Positions 1-6,319 of a DNA stretch of 23,113 nucleotides are shown here, in pieces. The notes below the pieces were generated by a model. The model was not told where the DNA came from and did not search any database. It saw nothing but the letters and a program-made list of their open reading frames with translations. How positions within the stretch are numbered: position 1 is the stretch's first letter; every line of letters begins with the position of its first letter. The stretch comes from Oscillospiraceae bacterium (GTDB lineage: Bacteria; Bacillota_A; Clostridia; Oscillospirales; Oscillospiraceae): NCBI GenBank assembly GCA_017939025.1, contig JAGBAI010000052.1:1-23113 (forward strand), given 5' to 3'. The position numbers and the translations under genes were made by a program.

Positions 1-299
1 CTGCCTACGCTGCCAAGAAGATGGTGGACGACATCTGCTTCGTTCCCGAGGTCGGCAAGCTGTACTACGGCAAGGTCGTGCGCATCCTGCCCATCGGTGC
101 CTTCGTTGAGATCGCTCCCGGCCATGACGGCATGGTGCATATCTCCAAGCTGGAGAACCGCCGCGTGGAAAAGGTCGAGGACGTCCTGAATCTGGGCGAC
201 ATGACCTGGGTCAAGTTCATGGGCTTCGACGAGAAGGGCCGCGCCAATTTCTCCCGTAAGGACGCTCTGAAGGAAATGGGCGGCAACGCCGCCAAGTAA
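1..299 (+). CDS. pnp: Polynucleotide phosphorylase, C-terminal fragment (S1 domain)
   Basis: This is the 3' end of a gene that begins before the window; the reading frame starts at base 3 and ends with TAA at 297-299. The ~98 visible residues read as the linker after the KH domain followed by an S1 RNA-binding domain. Typical features are FVPEVGKLYYGKVVRI, the GAFVEIAPGHDGMVHISKL strand region and the closing DEKGRANFSRKDAL, all characteristic of PNPase rather than other S1 proteins. PNPase is a phosphate-dependent 3'-5' exoribonuclease that degrades mRNA, and its C-terminal KH-S1 part grips the RNA. The catalytic RNase PH domains lie outside the window. The gene ends normally, with a strong terminator about 135 bases downstream. 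Confidence 0.93.
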   Translation, partial: AYAAKKMVDDICFVPEVGKLYYGKVVRILPIGAFVEIAPGHDGMVHISKLENRRVEKVEDVLNLGDMTWVKFMGFDEKGRANFSRKDALKEMGGNAAK

Positions 300-433
300 T
301 GGCGTGACTGTTATATGGTCTGTCATCCAACACCATTGGGTGGTCTCCTCCGCGTCAAGAGCCGCCTTCGGCGGTTGCGCTCTGTATGCCGCTGCGGCGG
401 CTAAGCCCGATTCGATATCAATTCCTATCATTA

Positions 434-471
434 AAAAACTCCACAGACTTTTCAAAGTCTGTGGAGTTTTT
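434..471 (+). terminator. Intrinsic terminator downstream of pnp
   Basis: A 17-bp perfect stem (434-450 with 455-471) closes a 4-base loop. The stem is an A-run, then CTCCACAGACTT, and it ends in GGAGTTTTT, so the T-tract is on the plus strand. Because the arms begin with A and end with T, it could stop transcription from both sides, both pnp and the minus-strand transposase gene. A very similar terminator is at 15299-15336. Between pnp and this terminator (300-433) I see only small GC hairpins, around 362-374 and 390-402, and no gene. Confidence 0.85.
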
Positions 472-473
472 AT

Positions 474-577
474 GTAGGGCGGGGATATATCCCCGCCGGG
501 CACTATCTCACCTTTGAGCGCTATACTAGCCGTGCAATGATTGTTACTGCCCGGCGGGCATGTATGCCCGCCCTACG
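474..577. repeat. REP family A inverted pair
   Basis: Two copies of a short palindromic REP-like repeat face each other, at 474-502 (plus orientation) and 548-577 (reverse). Each has a 5' GTAG followed by a GC-rich stem (GGCGGGGA, centre TATA or TGTA, TCCCCGCC) and a short CGGGCA tail. A 45-base spacer containing a TTGAGCG motif separates them. The same pair arrangement recurs at 20699-20800 and a single copy is at 1093-1121. The pair sits directly beside a RAYT gene, the expected arrangement for a REP family and its transposase. Confidence 0.85.
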
Positions 578-595
578 ATTTGTTTATTTTGTGTT

Positions 596-1066
596 TTATT
601 TTGAATAAAAACAATCCTTTTCCCAATTCATAGGATTGCTGTCGATATAAAGCCAAATTTTTTGGAAGCCCTTTTCATCCCGGATAATATGGTCATGGAA
701 GGAATCCTGCCATATTTTCAAATCAGGATGGATTTTATGGATCTGCCTTGTTACATGCGCCTTATATTTGCCAATAATCTGATCCATGCTGTTTTTCCCG
801 TCGGAAAGATATAACAAAATATGCACATGATTTGGCATGACTGCATAGTGTTCGATCCTTACCTCGGGATAATGTATCGGAATCTCCAGAATTCCTGTTT
901 CTGCAATTTTCTTCTCTTCTGTATTTTCCCCGATTTTTCCAAATAGAAATTGCTTATTATGGGTACAAATCGTGACAAAATAATAATTTGTTTTGGAATA
1001 ATCATACCCTTTTAACCTTGGATTTTTTCTTTTCGGATATTTTTCCGTATCGTAGGGATTATACAA
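596..1066 (-). CDS. REP-associated tyrosine transposase (RAYT-1, IS200-like Y1 family)
   Basis: Small HUH-type single-strand DNA transposase of about 156 residues. The N-terminal NYYFVTICTH block, the PNHVHILL metal-binding HxH motif (about residues 80-82) and the candidate catalytic Tyr in IIGKYKAHVTRQIH (about 101) are all present, as is the family C-terminus WQDSFHDHIIR...NPMNW. RAYTs bind REP hairpins and cut single strands next to a GTAG tetranucleotide. I place the start at TTG 1066 because GAGGTG lies six bases upstream; GTG at 1075 in the same frame would add three residues. The gene is visibly richer in A+T than its neighbours and lies between family A REPs at 548-577 and 1093-1121. 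It is 45-50% similar by eye to RAYT-2 at 14409-14897. The reading frame is intact, so the gene may be functional. Confidence 0.88.
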   Translation of the reverse strand: MYNPYDTEKYPKRKNPRLKGYDYSKTNYYFVTICTHNKQFLFGKIGENTEEKKIAETGILEIPIHYPEVRIEHYAVMPNHVHILLYLSDGKNSMDQIIGKYKAHVTRQIHKIHPDLKIWQDSFHDHIIRDEKGFQKIWLYIDSNPMNWEKDCFYSK

Positions 1067-1092
1067 TATATTCACCTCTTAATTGCTTCCGG

Positions 1093-1121
1093 TGCCCGGC
1101 GGGCATATATGCCCGCCCTAC
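1093..1121 (-). repeat. REP family A single copy, upstream of RAYT-1
   Basis: This copy of the family A palindrome (TGCCCGGCGGGC, ATAT, GCCCGCCCTAC) is in the same orientation as the one at 548-577. The two therefore bracket the RAYT-1 coding region as direct repeats. Its GTAG, read on the minus strand, points toward the RAYT start, which is about 25 bases away. Confidence 0.8.
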
Positions 1122-1126
1122 AAAAG

Positions 1127-1155
1127 GATCCCTCCGACCAAAAGTCGGAGGGATC
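1127..1155 (-). terminator. Intrinsic terminator of the IMP dehydrogenase gene
   Basis: A 12-bp perfect stem (1127-1138 GATCCCTCCGAC with 1144-1155) closes a 5-base loop. On the minus strand it is followed by CCTTTTG, and it lies six bases beyond the guaB stop codon. It is a good terminator for the minus-strand gene. Confidence 0.8.
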
Positions 1156-1161
1156 TTGCTT

Positions 1162-2667
1162 TTACTTAACAGTGGAAGTAGAACGCAGGGTGACATCGTG
1201 GGCGCCGCCTTCGACGATGGAGACGGAAGAAACCAGAGTCAGCTTGGCATCCCGCTGCAGGTCGGGGATATTGATGACACCGACATTGCACATGGTGGAC
1301 TTGACCTTGTACAGGGAAGCCTCCACATTGTCATGCAGGGCGCCGGCGTAGGTGACGTAGGAGTCAACGCCTTCCTCGAAGCTCAGCTTGGTCTTGCCGC
1401 CCAGGTCGTAGCGCTGCCAGTTCCGGGCACGGTTGGAGCCTTCGCCCCAGTATTCCTTCATGTAAGCACCGTTGATCATGACCTTATTGGTGGGGGACTC
1501 GTCGAACCGGGCAAAGTAACGGCCCAGCATCAGGAAGTCAGCGCCCATGGCCAGAGCCAGGGTCATGTGGTAGTCGTGGACGATACCGCCGTCGGAGCAG
1601 ATGGGCACATAGATGCCGGTCTCCTTGAAGTATTCGTCACGGGCAGCTGCAACCTCGATCAGAGCGGTAGCCTGACCGCGGCCGATGCCCTTGGTCTCAC
1701 GGGTGATGCAGATGGAACCGCCGCCGATGCCCACCTTGACGAAGTCCGCACCGCACTCAGCCAGGAAGCGGAAGCCATCCCGGTCAACCACGTTGCCGGC
1801 ACCGATCTTCACGGTGTCGCCATAGGTCTCCCGAACCCACTTGATGGTCTTTTCCTGCCAGCAGGTATAGCCCTCGGAGGAGTCAATGACCAGCACATCA
1901 GCACCGGCCTCCAGCAGAGCGGGGATACGGGTAGCATAGTCGCGGGTATTGATACCGGCGCCCACCAGATAACGCTTCTTGTCGTCCAGCAGCTCCAGAG
2001 GATGCTCCTTGTGGGAGGCATAGTCCTTACGGAAAACGAAGTACATCAGATGATCGTTCTCGTCCACGATGGGCAGGCTGTTCAGCTTGTTATCCCAGAT
2101 GATGTTGTTGGCTTCCTTCAGACTGGTTTCTGCGGGAGCCACCACCAGCTTTTCCCGGGGGGTCATGAAGGAGGAAACCTTCTCATCGCCGGTCATACGG
2201 GAAACGCGGTAGTCACGGCTGGCAACGATACCCAGGAGCTTGCCATGGGCAGTGCCGTCGTCGGTAATGGCAACGGTAGAGAAGCCGTTCTTGGCCTTCA
2301 GGGCCAGAACATCATTCAAAGTTGCATCAGGGGTCAGATTGGAAGCAGAGGTAACAAAGCCAGCCTTGTAGCCCTTAACCTTGGCAACCATAGCAGCCTG
2401 ATCCTCGATGGTCTGAGAACCGAAGATGAAAGAAATGCCGCCCTCTTTAGCCAGAGCAATGGCCAGGGTATCATTGGAAACGGACTGCATGACAGCGGAA
2501 GTCAGAGGCACATTCAGAGAAATAGCGGGCTCTTCCACGCCCTTGCGGTACTTGACCAGAGGAGTCCGGAGGCTGACACGATCGGGGACACATTCCTCGG
2601 AAGTATAACCGGGAACGAGCAGATATTCGCTGAAAGTATGGCTGGGTTCGGGATAATAGTACGCCAT
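1162..2667 (-). CDS. guaB: IMP dehydrogenase, Tritrichomonas-like subfamily
   Basis: The enzyme oxidises inosine monophosphate to xanthosine monophosphate with NAD+, the committed step to guanine nucleotides. The 501-residue protein is a TIM barrel interrupted by a CBS-domain pair at about residues 105-220. The catalytic loop [18 protein letters not shown] places the nucleophilic Cys at 320. The mobile flap ends in NWQRYDLGG, giving the Arg419-Tyr420 dyad. These motifs, and the segments [18 protein letters not shown] and VEGGAHDV, match from memory the protozoan Tritrichomonas foetus enzyme (503 residues, Cys319, Arg418-Tyr419) much better than Bacillus or E. coli GuaB. AGGAGG at 2676-2681 fixes the ATG start. 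It appears to be a single-gene unit with its own terminator. Confidence 0.95.
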   Translation of the reverse strand: MAYYYPEPSHTFSEYLLVPGYTSEECVPDRVSLRTPLVKYRKGVEEPAISLNVPLTSAVMQSVSNDTLAIALAKEGGISFIFGSQTIEDQAAMVAKVKGYKAGFVTSASNLTPDATLNDVLALKAKNGFSTVAITDDGTAHGKLLGIVASRDYRVSRMTGDEKVSSFMTPREKLVVAPAETSLKEANNIIWDNKLNSLPIVDENDHLMYFVFRKDYASHKEHPLELLDDKKRYLVGAGINTRDYATRIPALLEAGADVLVIDSSEGYTCWQEKTIKWVRETYGDTVKIGAGNVVDRDGFRFLAECGADFVKVGIGGGSICITRETKGIGRGQATALIEVAAARDEYFKETGIYVPICSDGGIVHDYHMTLALAMGADFLMLGRYFARFDESPTNKVMINGAYMKEYWGEGSNRARNWQRYDLGGKTKLSFEEGVDSYVTYAGALHDNVEASLYKVKSTMCNVGVINIPDLQRDAKLTLVSSVSIVEGGAHDVTLRSTSTVK

Positions 2668-2726
2668 TGGTAGTTCCTCCTGTAAAAAATAGATATATGA
2701 TAATTGTTAGGTTTTACGGAATTAAA

Positions 2727-2804
2727 AATTATAAATTACAAATTACAAATTTGTAAGGTCTTACTGCAGAACAATTTGTAATTTATCATTTGTAATTTGT
2801 AATT
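2727..2804. repeat. A+T-rich inverted repeat between guaB and the YitT-family gene
   Basis: Two arms built from AATTACAAATT-type units (about 2727-2752 and 2773-2804) are imperfect reverse complements around a ~20-base centre containing TTACTGCAG. The right arm overlaps the TAA stop of the YitT-family gene at 2803-2805. The element could act as a weak transcript-ending hairpin, or it may be the remnant of a small palindromic element. I saw no second copy in the window. Confidence 0.6.
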
Positions 2805-3723
2805 ATAAGGTTTTGCCATCTCCGGCATCCAGCATGGATTTTTCTTCCTTGCCGTCGTGGGAGAGTTTTTTGAAATTGCCCACCACTTCGCCCACAGGAT
2901 CCATGATGGCAAAGGTATTGGGATAGCTGCGGCAGATGTCGATGACCTTGGAAGCCTGGGTCTTATTCACCACGCAGATGAGCATATTGGTCTCCTTGCC
3001 GGAGTACATGCCCTTTGCGGGGATCAGGGTGGTGGAATGACGGGTGCGCTGGATGATTTCCTGGGAGATCTCATTGGGAAAGTCTGTGATGATCTCAAAG
3101 CAGATAGCTTCCCGGCCGGACTTCTGGAGCCGCTCACCCACGGTGGAGGACATGAAGCTGTACAGGATGCACAGGATCACCGGCTCCATCTGATAGCCAT
3201 AGACAAAGTAGCTGGCCATGGCCACAAAGACATTGATGGTAAAGCTGAAACCCAGAACGGACTTGCTGGGATCCCGCTTATGGACAATGGCAGAAATGAA
3301 GTCCGTACCGCCGGAATAGGCGCTGGCCTTCATCAGGATGGAATAGACATAGCCCTGGATCACACCGGCCACCAACGGGCCCAGGATTTTGCTGGTACCA
3401 TTGTCTGTGGCATAGGCAAAGACCGAAAGATCCACATGATCCAAAATCACCAGACCCAGTGAAAACATGACAACATATACCATGGAGCGGGTGGCAATGG
3501 GCTTACTTACCTCAATATAGCACCAGATGGCCAGAGGTACATTGATCAGAAGGCTTAAGTATCCCACAGAAATGCCCGTAACATGCTGAATCATGGTACA
3601 GATACCGTTCAGACCGGAAGGGGCAAACTGATTGGGAAACACGAACAGCTCATAATTCACTGAGGCCACCAGGGCAACCGCAGCGATGACCAGATAGGTC
3701 CAGACTTTTTTTGCATTACGCAT
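2803..3723 (-). CDS. YitT-family membrane protein with C-terminal DUF2179 domain
   Basis: The 306-residue integral membrane protein has five or six hydrophobic segments in its first ~200 residues, starting with TYLVIAAVALVASVNYELFV. It includes the family signatures FPNQFAPSGLNGI and SAYSGGTDFIS. The soluble C-terminal ~90 residues (from about 203) form the DUF2179 domain found in YitT/YebE-type proteins; its STTLIPAKGMYSGKETNML stretch is typical. The molecular function of this family is not established, although transport or export has been suggested. AAGGAG lies eight bases before the ATG. The gene is divergent from dnaA, and its predicted promoter and leader carry a REP pair. It occupies the place next to dnaA where rpmH is commonly found in bacteria. 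Confidence 0.88.
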   Translation of the reverse strand: MRNAKKVWTYLVIAAVALVASVNYELFVFPNQFAPSGLNGICTMIQHVTGISVGYLSLLINVPLAIWCYIEVSKPIATRSMVYVVMFSLGLVILDHVDLSVFAYATDNGTSKILGPLVAGVIQGYVYSILMKASAYSGGTDFISAIVHKRDPSKSVLGFSFTINVFVAMASYFVYGYQMEPVILCILYSFMSSTVGERLQKSGREAICFEIITDFPNEISQEIIQRTRHSTTLIPAKGMYSGKETNMLICVVNKTQASKVIDICRSYPNTFAIMDPVGEVVGNFKKLSHDGKEEKSMLDAGDGKTL

Positions 3724-3755
3724 AAAAAGAACTCCTTATGTATCGAAATAGATCC

Positions 3756-3834
3756 GTAGGGGCCGATGCCCACATCGGCCCAAATGCAAGGGCAGAATCC
3801 CAGATAAGGGCCGATGTGGGCATCGGCCCCTACG
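3756..3834. repeat. REP family C inverted pair in the leader of the YitT-family gene
   Basis: GTAGGGGCCGATG...CATCGGCCC at 3756-3780 is mirrored by its reverse at 3807-3834 (AGGGCCGATG...CATCGGCCCCTACG). A 26-base spacer separates the two. Each half is a palindrome with a 5' GTAG, and together they form a longer inverted repeat. The pair lies inside the predicted untranslated leader of the minus-strand YitT-family gene. No RAYT with this REP type is in the window. Confidence 0.8.
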
Positions 3835-3869
3835 ATTTTTCTTTTCGACTCGCTTGTTCTTAATTCAGT

Positions 3870-3898
3870 ATTTTAACATAGGAAATTCGTAGAATCAA
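3870..3898 (-). promoter_or_regulatory. Sigma-A-type promoter for the YitT-family gene
   Basis: On the minus strand, TTGATT (3898-3893) is followed by 17 bases and TAAAAT (3875-3870). Transcription would start near 3862, giving a leader of about 140 bases. The rest of 3835-3987 holds a small GACAG/CTGTC hairpin at 3968-3983 and no gene. Confidence 0.6.
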
Positions 3899-3987
3899 GG
3901 AACATTTCGCACGAAAATAGGGAGCTTTTTTATATTCCTTTGCAGAGTGTTTACCAAGTGTCCGCAAGACAGGAATATCTGTCCGCA

Positions 3988-4190
3988 AAAAAGCCTTCCC
4001 CCGGGGGGAAGATGCTGAGCGAAGCGAAGCGGATGAGGGGTGGCGTGCACTGAAAAAAGGATCATGATTTCATATAAACGGTACATTTTCCCTTTCCCTT
4101 TTTATCATGGGTGCATACAAAATTGAAATATTTCGCCATCCCTCATCCGTCTCCCTTCGGTCGGCACCTTCCCCCCGGGGGAAGGCTTTT
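3988..4190 (+). repeat. Family D palindromic element, copy 1
   Basis: This is the first of six ~195 bp elements. Each end is itself a near-perfect palindrome (GCCTTCCCCC then GGGGGGAAGG). The next layer inward is a pair of inverted arms, GGATGAGGG(A/G)TGGCG on the left and CGCCATCCCTCATCC on the right. The core is asymmetric and ~80 bases long, with GTGCAC on the left, CGGTACA in the middle and GGTGCATACAAA on the right. This copy lies between the divergent YitT-family gene and dnaA, upstream of the dnaA promoter. Confidence 0.85.
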
Positions 4191-4262
4191 TTGCGTACAA
4201 TTTTTCCCGATTATTCCGGAGAAAAATTGTTTAATTTCTTATTTTAATTCCACAAAAATTCC

Positions 4263-4291
4263 TTGAGTTTTATAGTAAAATGTGATAAAAT
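4263..4291 (+). promoter_or_regulatory. Sigma-A-type promoter for dnaA
   Basis: TTGAGT at 4263-4268, a 17-base spacer and TAAAAT at 4286-4291 preceded by TGTGA make a good housekeeping promoter. Transcription would start near 4298. The dnaA start codon is at 4475, so the leader is ~177 bases and contains a complete family C REP pair. Confidence 0.65.
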
Positions 4292-4339
4292 TTAGCGTGA
4301 AAGAGTATGCCCAAAAACAATTTGGATTCCATGCCCATC

Positions 4340-4416
4340 GTAGGGGGGCGATGCCCACATCGCCTCTTCTTACGAAATCTTCCCATAAGGGCCGATGTAC
4401 CCATCGGCCCCTACGA
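4340..4416. repeat. REP family C inverted pair in the dnaA leader
   Basis: The left half at 4340-4364 is a slightly decayed copy (GTAGGGGGGCGATGCCCACATCGCC, written here in parts: GTAGGGGGGCGATG then CCCACATCGCC). The right half at 4389-4416 (GGGCCGATGTACCCATCGG then CCCCTACG) is intact. The orientation and spacing match the 3756-3834 pair, so two copies of the same double element flank the intergenic region, one in each divergent leader. Confidence 0.75.
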
Positions 4417-4474
4417 TTGGCATTTTCAATCCTTAAAACAGGCATTTACAGATAAGAGAAAGGAGCCGCAATCT

Positions 4475-5788
4475 ATGTATTCTTCCGCCTACGTCTGGGC
4501 AAAGGTGCTGAGCCATATGGAAGAGAGACTGGGCGCCATAACGGTTTCCGCCTGGTTTGACGACGCCGAGGTGGTGGAGCTGAATGAGAGCAATCTGATC
4601 CTCTATTCTCCCTCCGACTTCCGCCGGGAGATCATCCGCCGCCGCTGCACCGATTACATTCACGATGCCCTGAAGGAGATCTTTAACTCCGACGCAAAGC
4701 TTCTGGTTTTCGGTGATGAGGAGCTCAATGCCCGGAAAAACCGCGGCAAGGCCTCCACCTCCATGGACTTTAATCCCCAGTTCACCTTCGATAATTTCGT
4801 GGTGGGCCCTTCTAACCGCTTCGCCCACTCTGCCGCCATTGCGGTCTCCAAAACTCCGGGCCAGGTATACAATCCCCTGTTTATCTACGGCCCTCCCGGC
4901 GTGGGCAAGACCCATCTGCTGTACGCCATCGCCAACGGCATCCGCCGGGAAAAGCCCGATGCCAACATCGTCTACATCAAGGGTGACCAATTTACAAACG
5001 AGCTGATCGATGCCATCAAAAACGGTAAAAATATCGAATTCCGCAGCAAATACCGGGAAGCAGACCTGTTCCTGGTGGATGATATCCAGTTTATCGCCGG
5101 CAAGGAATCGACACAGGAAGAATTCTTCCATACCTTCAACAAGCTCTATGAAGAACACAAGCAGATCGTCCTGACCTCTGACCGGAAGCCCGACGATATG
5201 CTGACTTTGGAAGAGCGTCTGAGAAGCCGTTTCCTCTGGGGCCTCATCGCGGACATCAATCCCCCTGACTATGAGACAAGAATGGCCATCATTCAGAACA
5301 AGGCAAAGCAGCTGGGTCTGAATCTGCCGGACGATGTATGCAACTACGTTGCCATCAACATCACCAACAATGTCCGTCAGATCGAAGGCACCGTGAAAAA
5401 GATCCTGGCCTACCGGGATCTGAACGCCATGCCCCTGGATCTGCCCAATGTCTCCCGGGCCATTGACGACATGTTCAAGAGTGAAGGCAACGCCCTGCCC
5501 ACGGCTCCGCTGATCATCTCCCAGGTCTGCAAGTTCTACAATCTGGATGAAGCTGTAATCCGGGGTACCCAGAAAAACAAGGGCACTGCCGAAGCCCGGC
5601 AGGTTGCCATGTATCTGATCCGGAAGCTTACCAATCTCAGTTTGCCTGACATTGGTAAGGAATTTGCAAGAGACCATTCCACGGTTCTTTATGCCATCCG
5701 CAAGGTGGAGGTCGCCTTGAAAAACGGCGACAGTCATATGCAGAACAATATCCGGGATATTACCGCCAATATCAACTCGTCGCTGTAA
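4475..5788 (+). CDS. dnaA: Chromosomal replication initiator protein DnaA
   Basis: This AAA+ ATPase binds DnaA boxes and opens the origin. The 437-residue protein shows domain I (1-80), a short linker, and the ATPase core with Walker A GPPGVGKTH (139-147) and Walker B LFLVDDIQ (198-205). The arginine-finger region EERLRSRF is at about 247-253. Domain IV (about 350-437) carries the DNA-binding signature FARDHSTVLYAIRKVE. I chose the ATG at 4475 because AAAGGAG precedes it by nine bases and MYSSAYVWAKVL begins domain I. The open frame extends upstream to 4307, but that extension is translated REP sequence. dnaA leads the replication block, and oriC lies directly downstream. Confidence 0.97.
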   Translation: MYSSAYVWAKVLSHMEERLGAITVSAWFDDAEVVELNESNLILYSPSDFRREIIRRRCTDYIHDALKEIFNSDAKLLVFGDEELNARKNRGKASTSMDFNPQFTFDNFVVGPSNRFAHSAAIAVSKTPGQVYNPLFIYGPPGVGKTHLLYAIANGIRREKPDANIVYIKGDQFTNELIDAIKNGKNIEFRSKYREADLFLVDDIQFIAGKESTQEEFFHTFNKLYEEHKQIVLTSDRKPDDMLTLEERLRSRFLWGLIADINPPDYETRMAIIQNKAKQLGLNLPDDVCNYVAINITNNVRQIEGTVKKILAYRDLNAMPLDLPNVSRAIDDMFKSEGNALPTAPLIISQVCKFYNLDEAVIRGTQKNKGTAEARQVAMYLIRKLTNLSLPDIGKEFARDHSTVLYAIRKVEVALKNGDSHMQNNIRDITANINSSL

Positions 5789-5828
5789 TATCACCGGGGA
5801 TATATGTACTTTTCTTGCTTCGCCATCC

Positions 5829-5860
5829 GACACCGGAAAATGTTCCGATTTTCCGGTGTC
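5829..5860 (+). terminator. Strong hairpin after dnaA, possible terminator
   Basis: GACACCGGAAAA (5829-5840) pairs perfectly with TTTTCCGGTGTC (5849-5860) over an 8-base loop, 40 bases after the dnaA stop. The following bases are TACCGTGAAAAAACC, so there is no proper U-tract on the plus strand. It may therefore stabilise the dnaA mRNA 3' end rather than terminate transcription. A weaker TTTTGA/TCAAAA hairpin follows at about 5883-5906. Confidence 0.5.
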
Positions 5861-5952
5861 TACCGTGAAAAAACCTGTAATCTTTTGAGCGTTAAGCGTT
5901 CAAAAATCGGGACATTTTTGGACGCTGGTCGGCGAGGCGGCGGGTGGGGTAC

Positions 5953-6033
5953 ATAGGGGAGGGCGCCTTTTCGAAGCGCCTCCCCTATGCCGACTTCTTT
6001 GGTTACTTTCTTGTTCGGCGACAAGAAAGTAAC
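5953..6033. repeat. Tandem hairpin element upstream of oriC
   Basis: Two perfect hairpins stand side by side. 5953-5988 has arms ATAGGGGAGG/CCTCCCCTAT, extended by GCGC/GCGC. 6002-6033 pairs GTTACTTTCTTGT with its complement around a TCGGCG loop. The connecting CGACTTCTTTG and the two hairpins look like one unit, a type of repeat I associate with clostridial genomes, but there is no second copy in this window. It separates dnaA from the DnaA boxes. Confidence 0.6.
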
Positions 6034-6059
6034 ATTACCGCACCTGGAATTTTTGCACG

Positions 6060-6310
6060 CCAAAAGATTTCCACAGCCCCTGTGGAATGTGGAGAAATCT
6101 TGTGTGGAAAAGTTGCACGAAAAAATTTTCCCCACAACTTCACAATTACCCTGTGGAAAACTTCTCATTTCCACACATGACGTTGTGGATAAAAAAGCGT
6201 TGCGCCCCTAAAGAAAAAACCACTTATCCACATAACTTTGTACTACGGCTGTTACGACTGCCTTAACCTATGATAGATATATCTATCTTTCTTATTTTTA
6301 ACAAGAAAGG
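6060..6310. other. oriC: Replication origin (oriC) between dnaA and dnaN
   Basis: Four sequences match the DnaA-box consensus TTWTNCACA exactly: 6103-6111, 6152-6160 and 6184-6192 on the minus strand and 6224-6232 on the plus strand. One-mismatch or weaker boxes are at 6067-6075, 6088-6096, 6128-6136 and 6167-6175. They are followed by an A+T-rich tract at about 6262-6306 containing the perfect 16-base palindrome GATAGATATATCTATC (6272-6287), a good candidate for the unwinding element. The position between dnaA and dnaN is the usual one for Firmicutes. I saw no comparable box cluster upstream of dnaA. Confidence 0.85.
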
Positions 6311-6319
6311 AAATCCGCT

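Noticed and set aside
300..430. tRNA or small RNA gene suggested by GC hairpins
   Set aside because: No cloverleaf, anticodon arm or T-loop consensus could be assembled. No tRNA or rRNA was seen anywhere in the window.
596..1121. Complete IS200/IS605 insertion sequence
   Set aside because: There is no tnpB/iscB and no left-end/right-end pair of the IS200 type. The size, C-terminal extension and GTAG palindromes fit a RAYT better.
988..2673. Long open frame on the plus strand opposite guaB
   Set aside because: It is the exact antisense of a complete IMP dehydrogenase with all catalytic motifs. It has no ribosome binding site or recognisable domains; long antisense frames arise from codon bias.
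2668..2726. Guanine riboswitch upstream of guaB
   Set aside because: The leader is short and A+T-rich, without the three-way junction or conserved loops of a purine aptamer.
5860..6211. Small open frames in the dnaA-dnaN gap
   Set aside because: They overlap the hairpin element and the DnaA boxes, lack ribosome binding sites and resemble no protein family.
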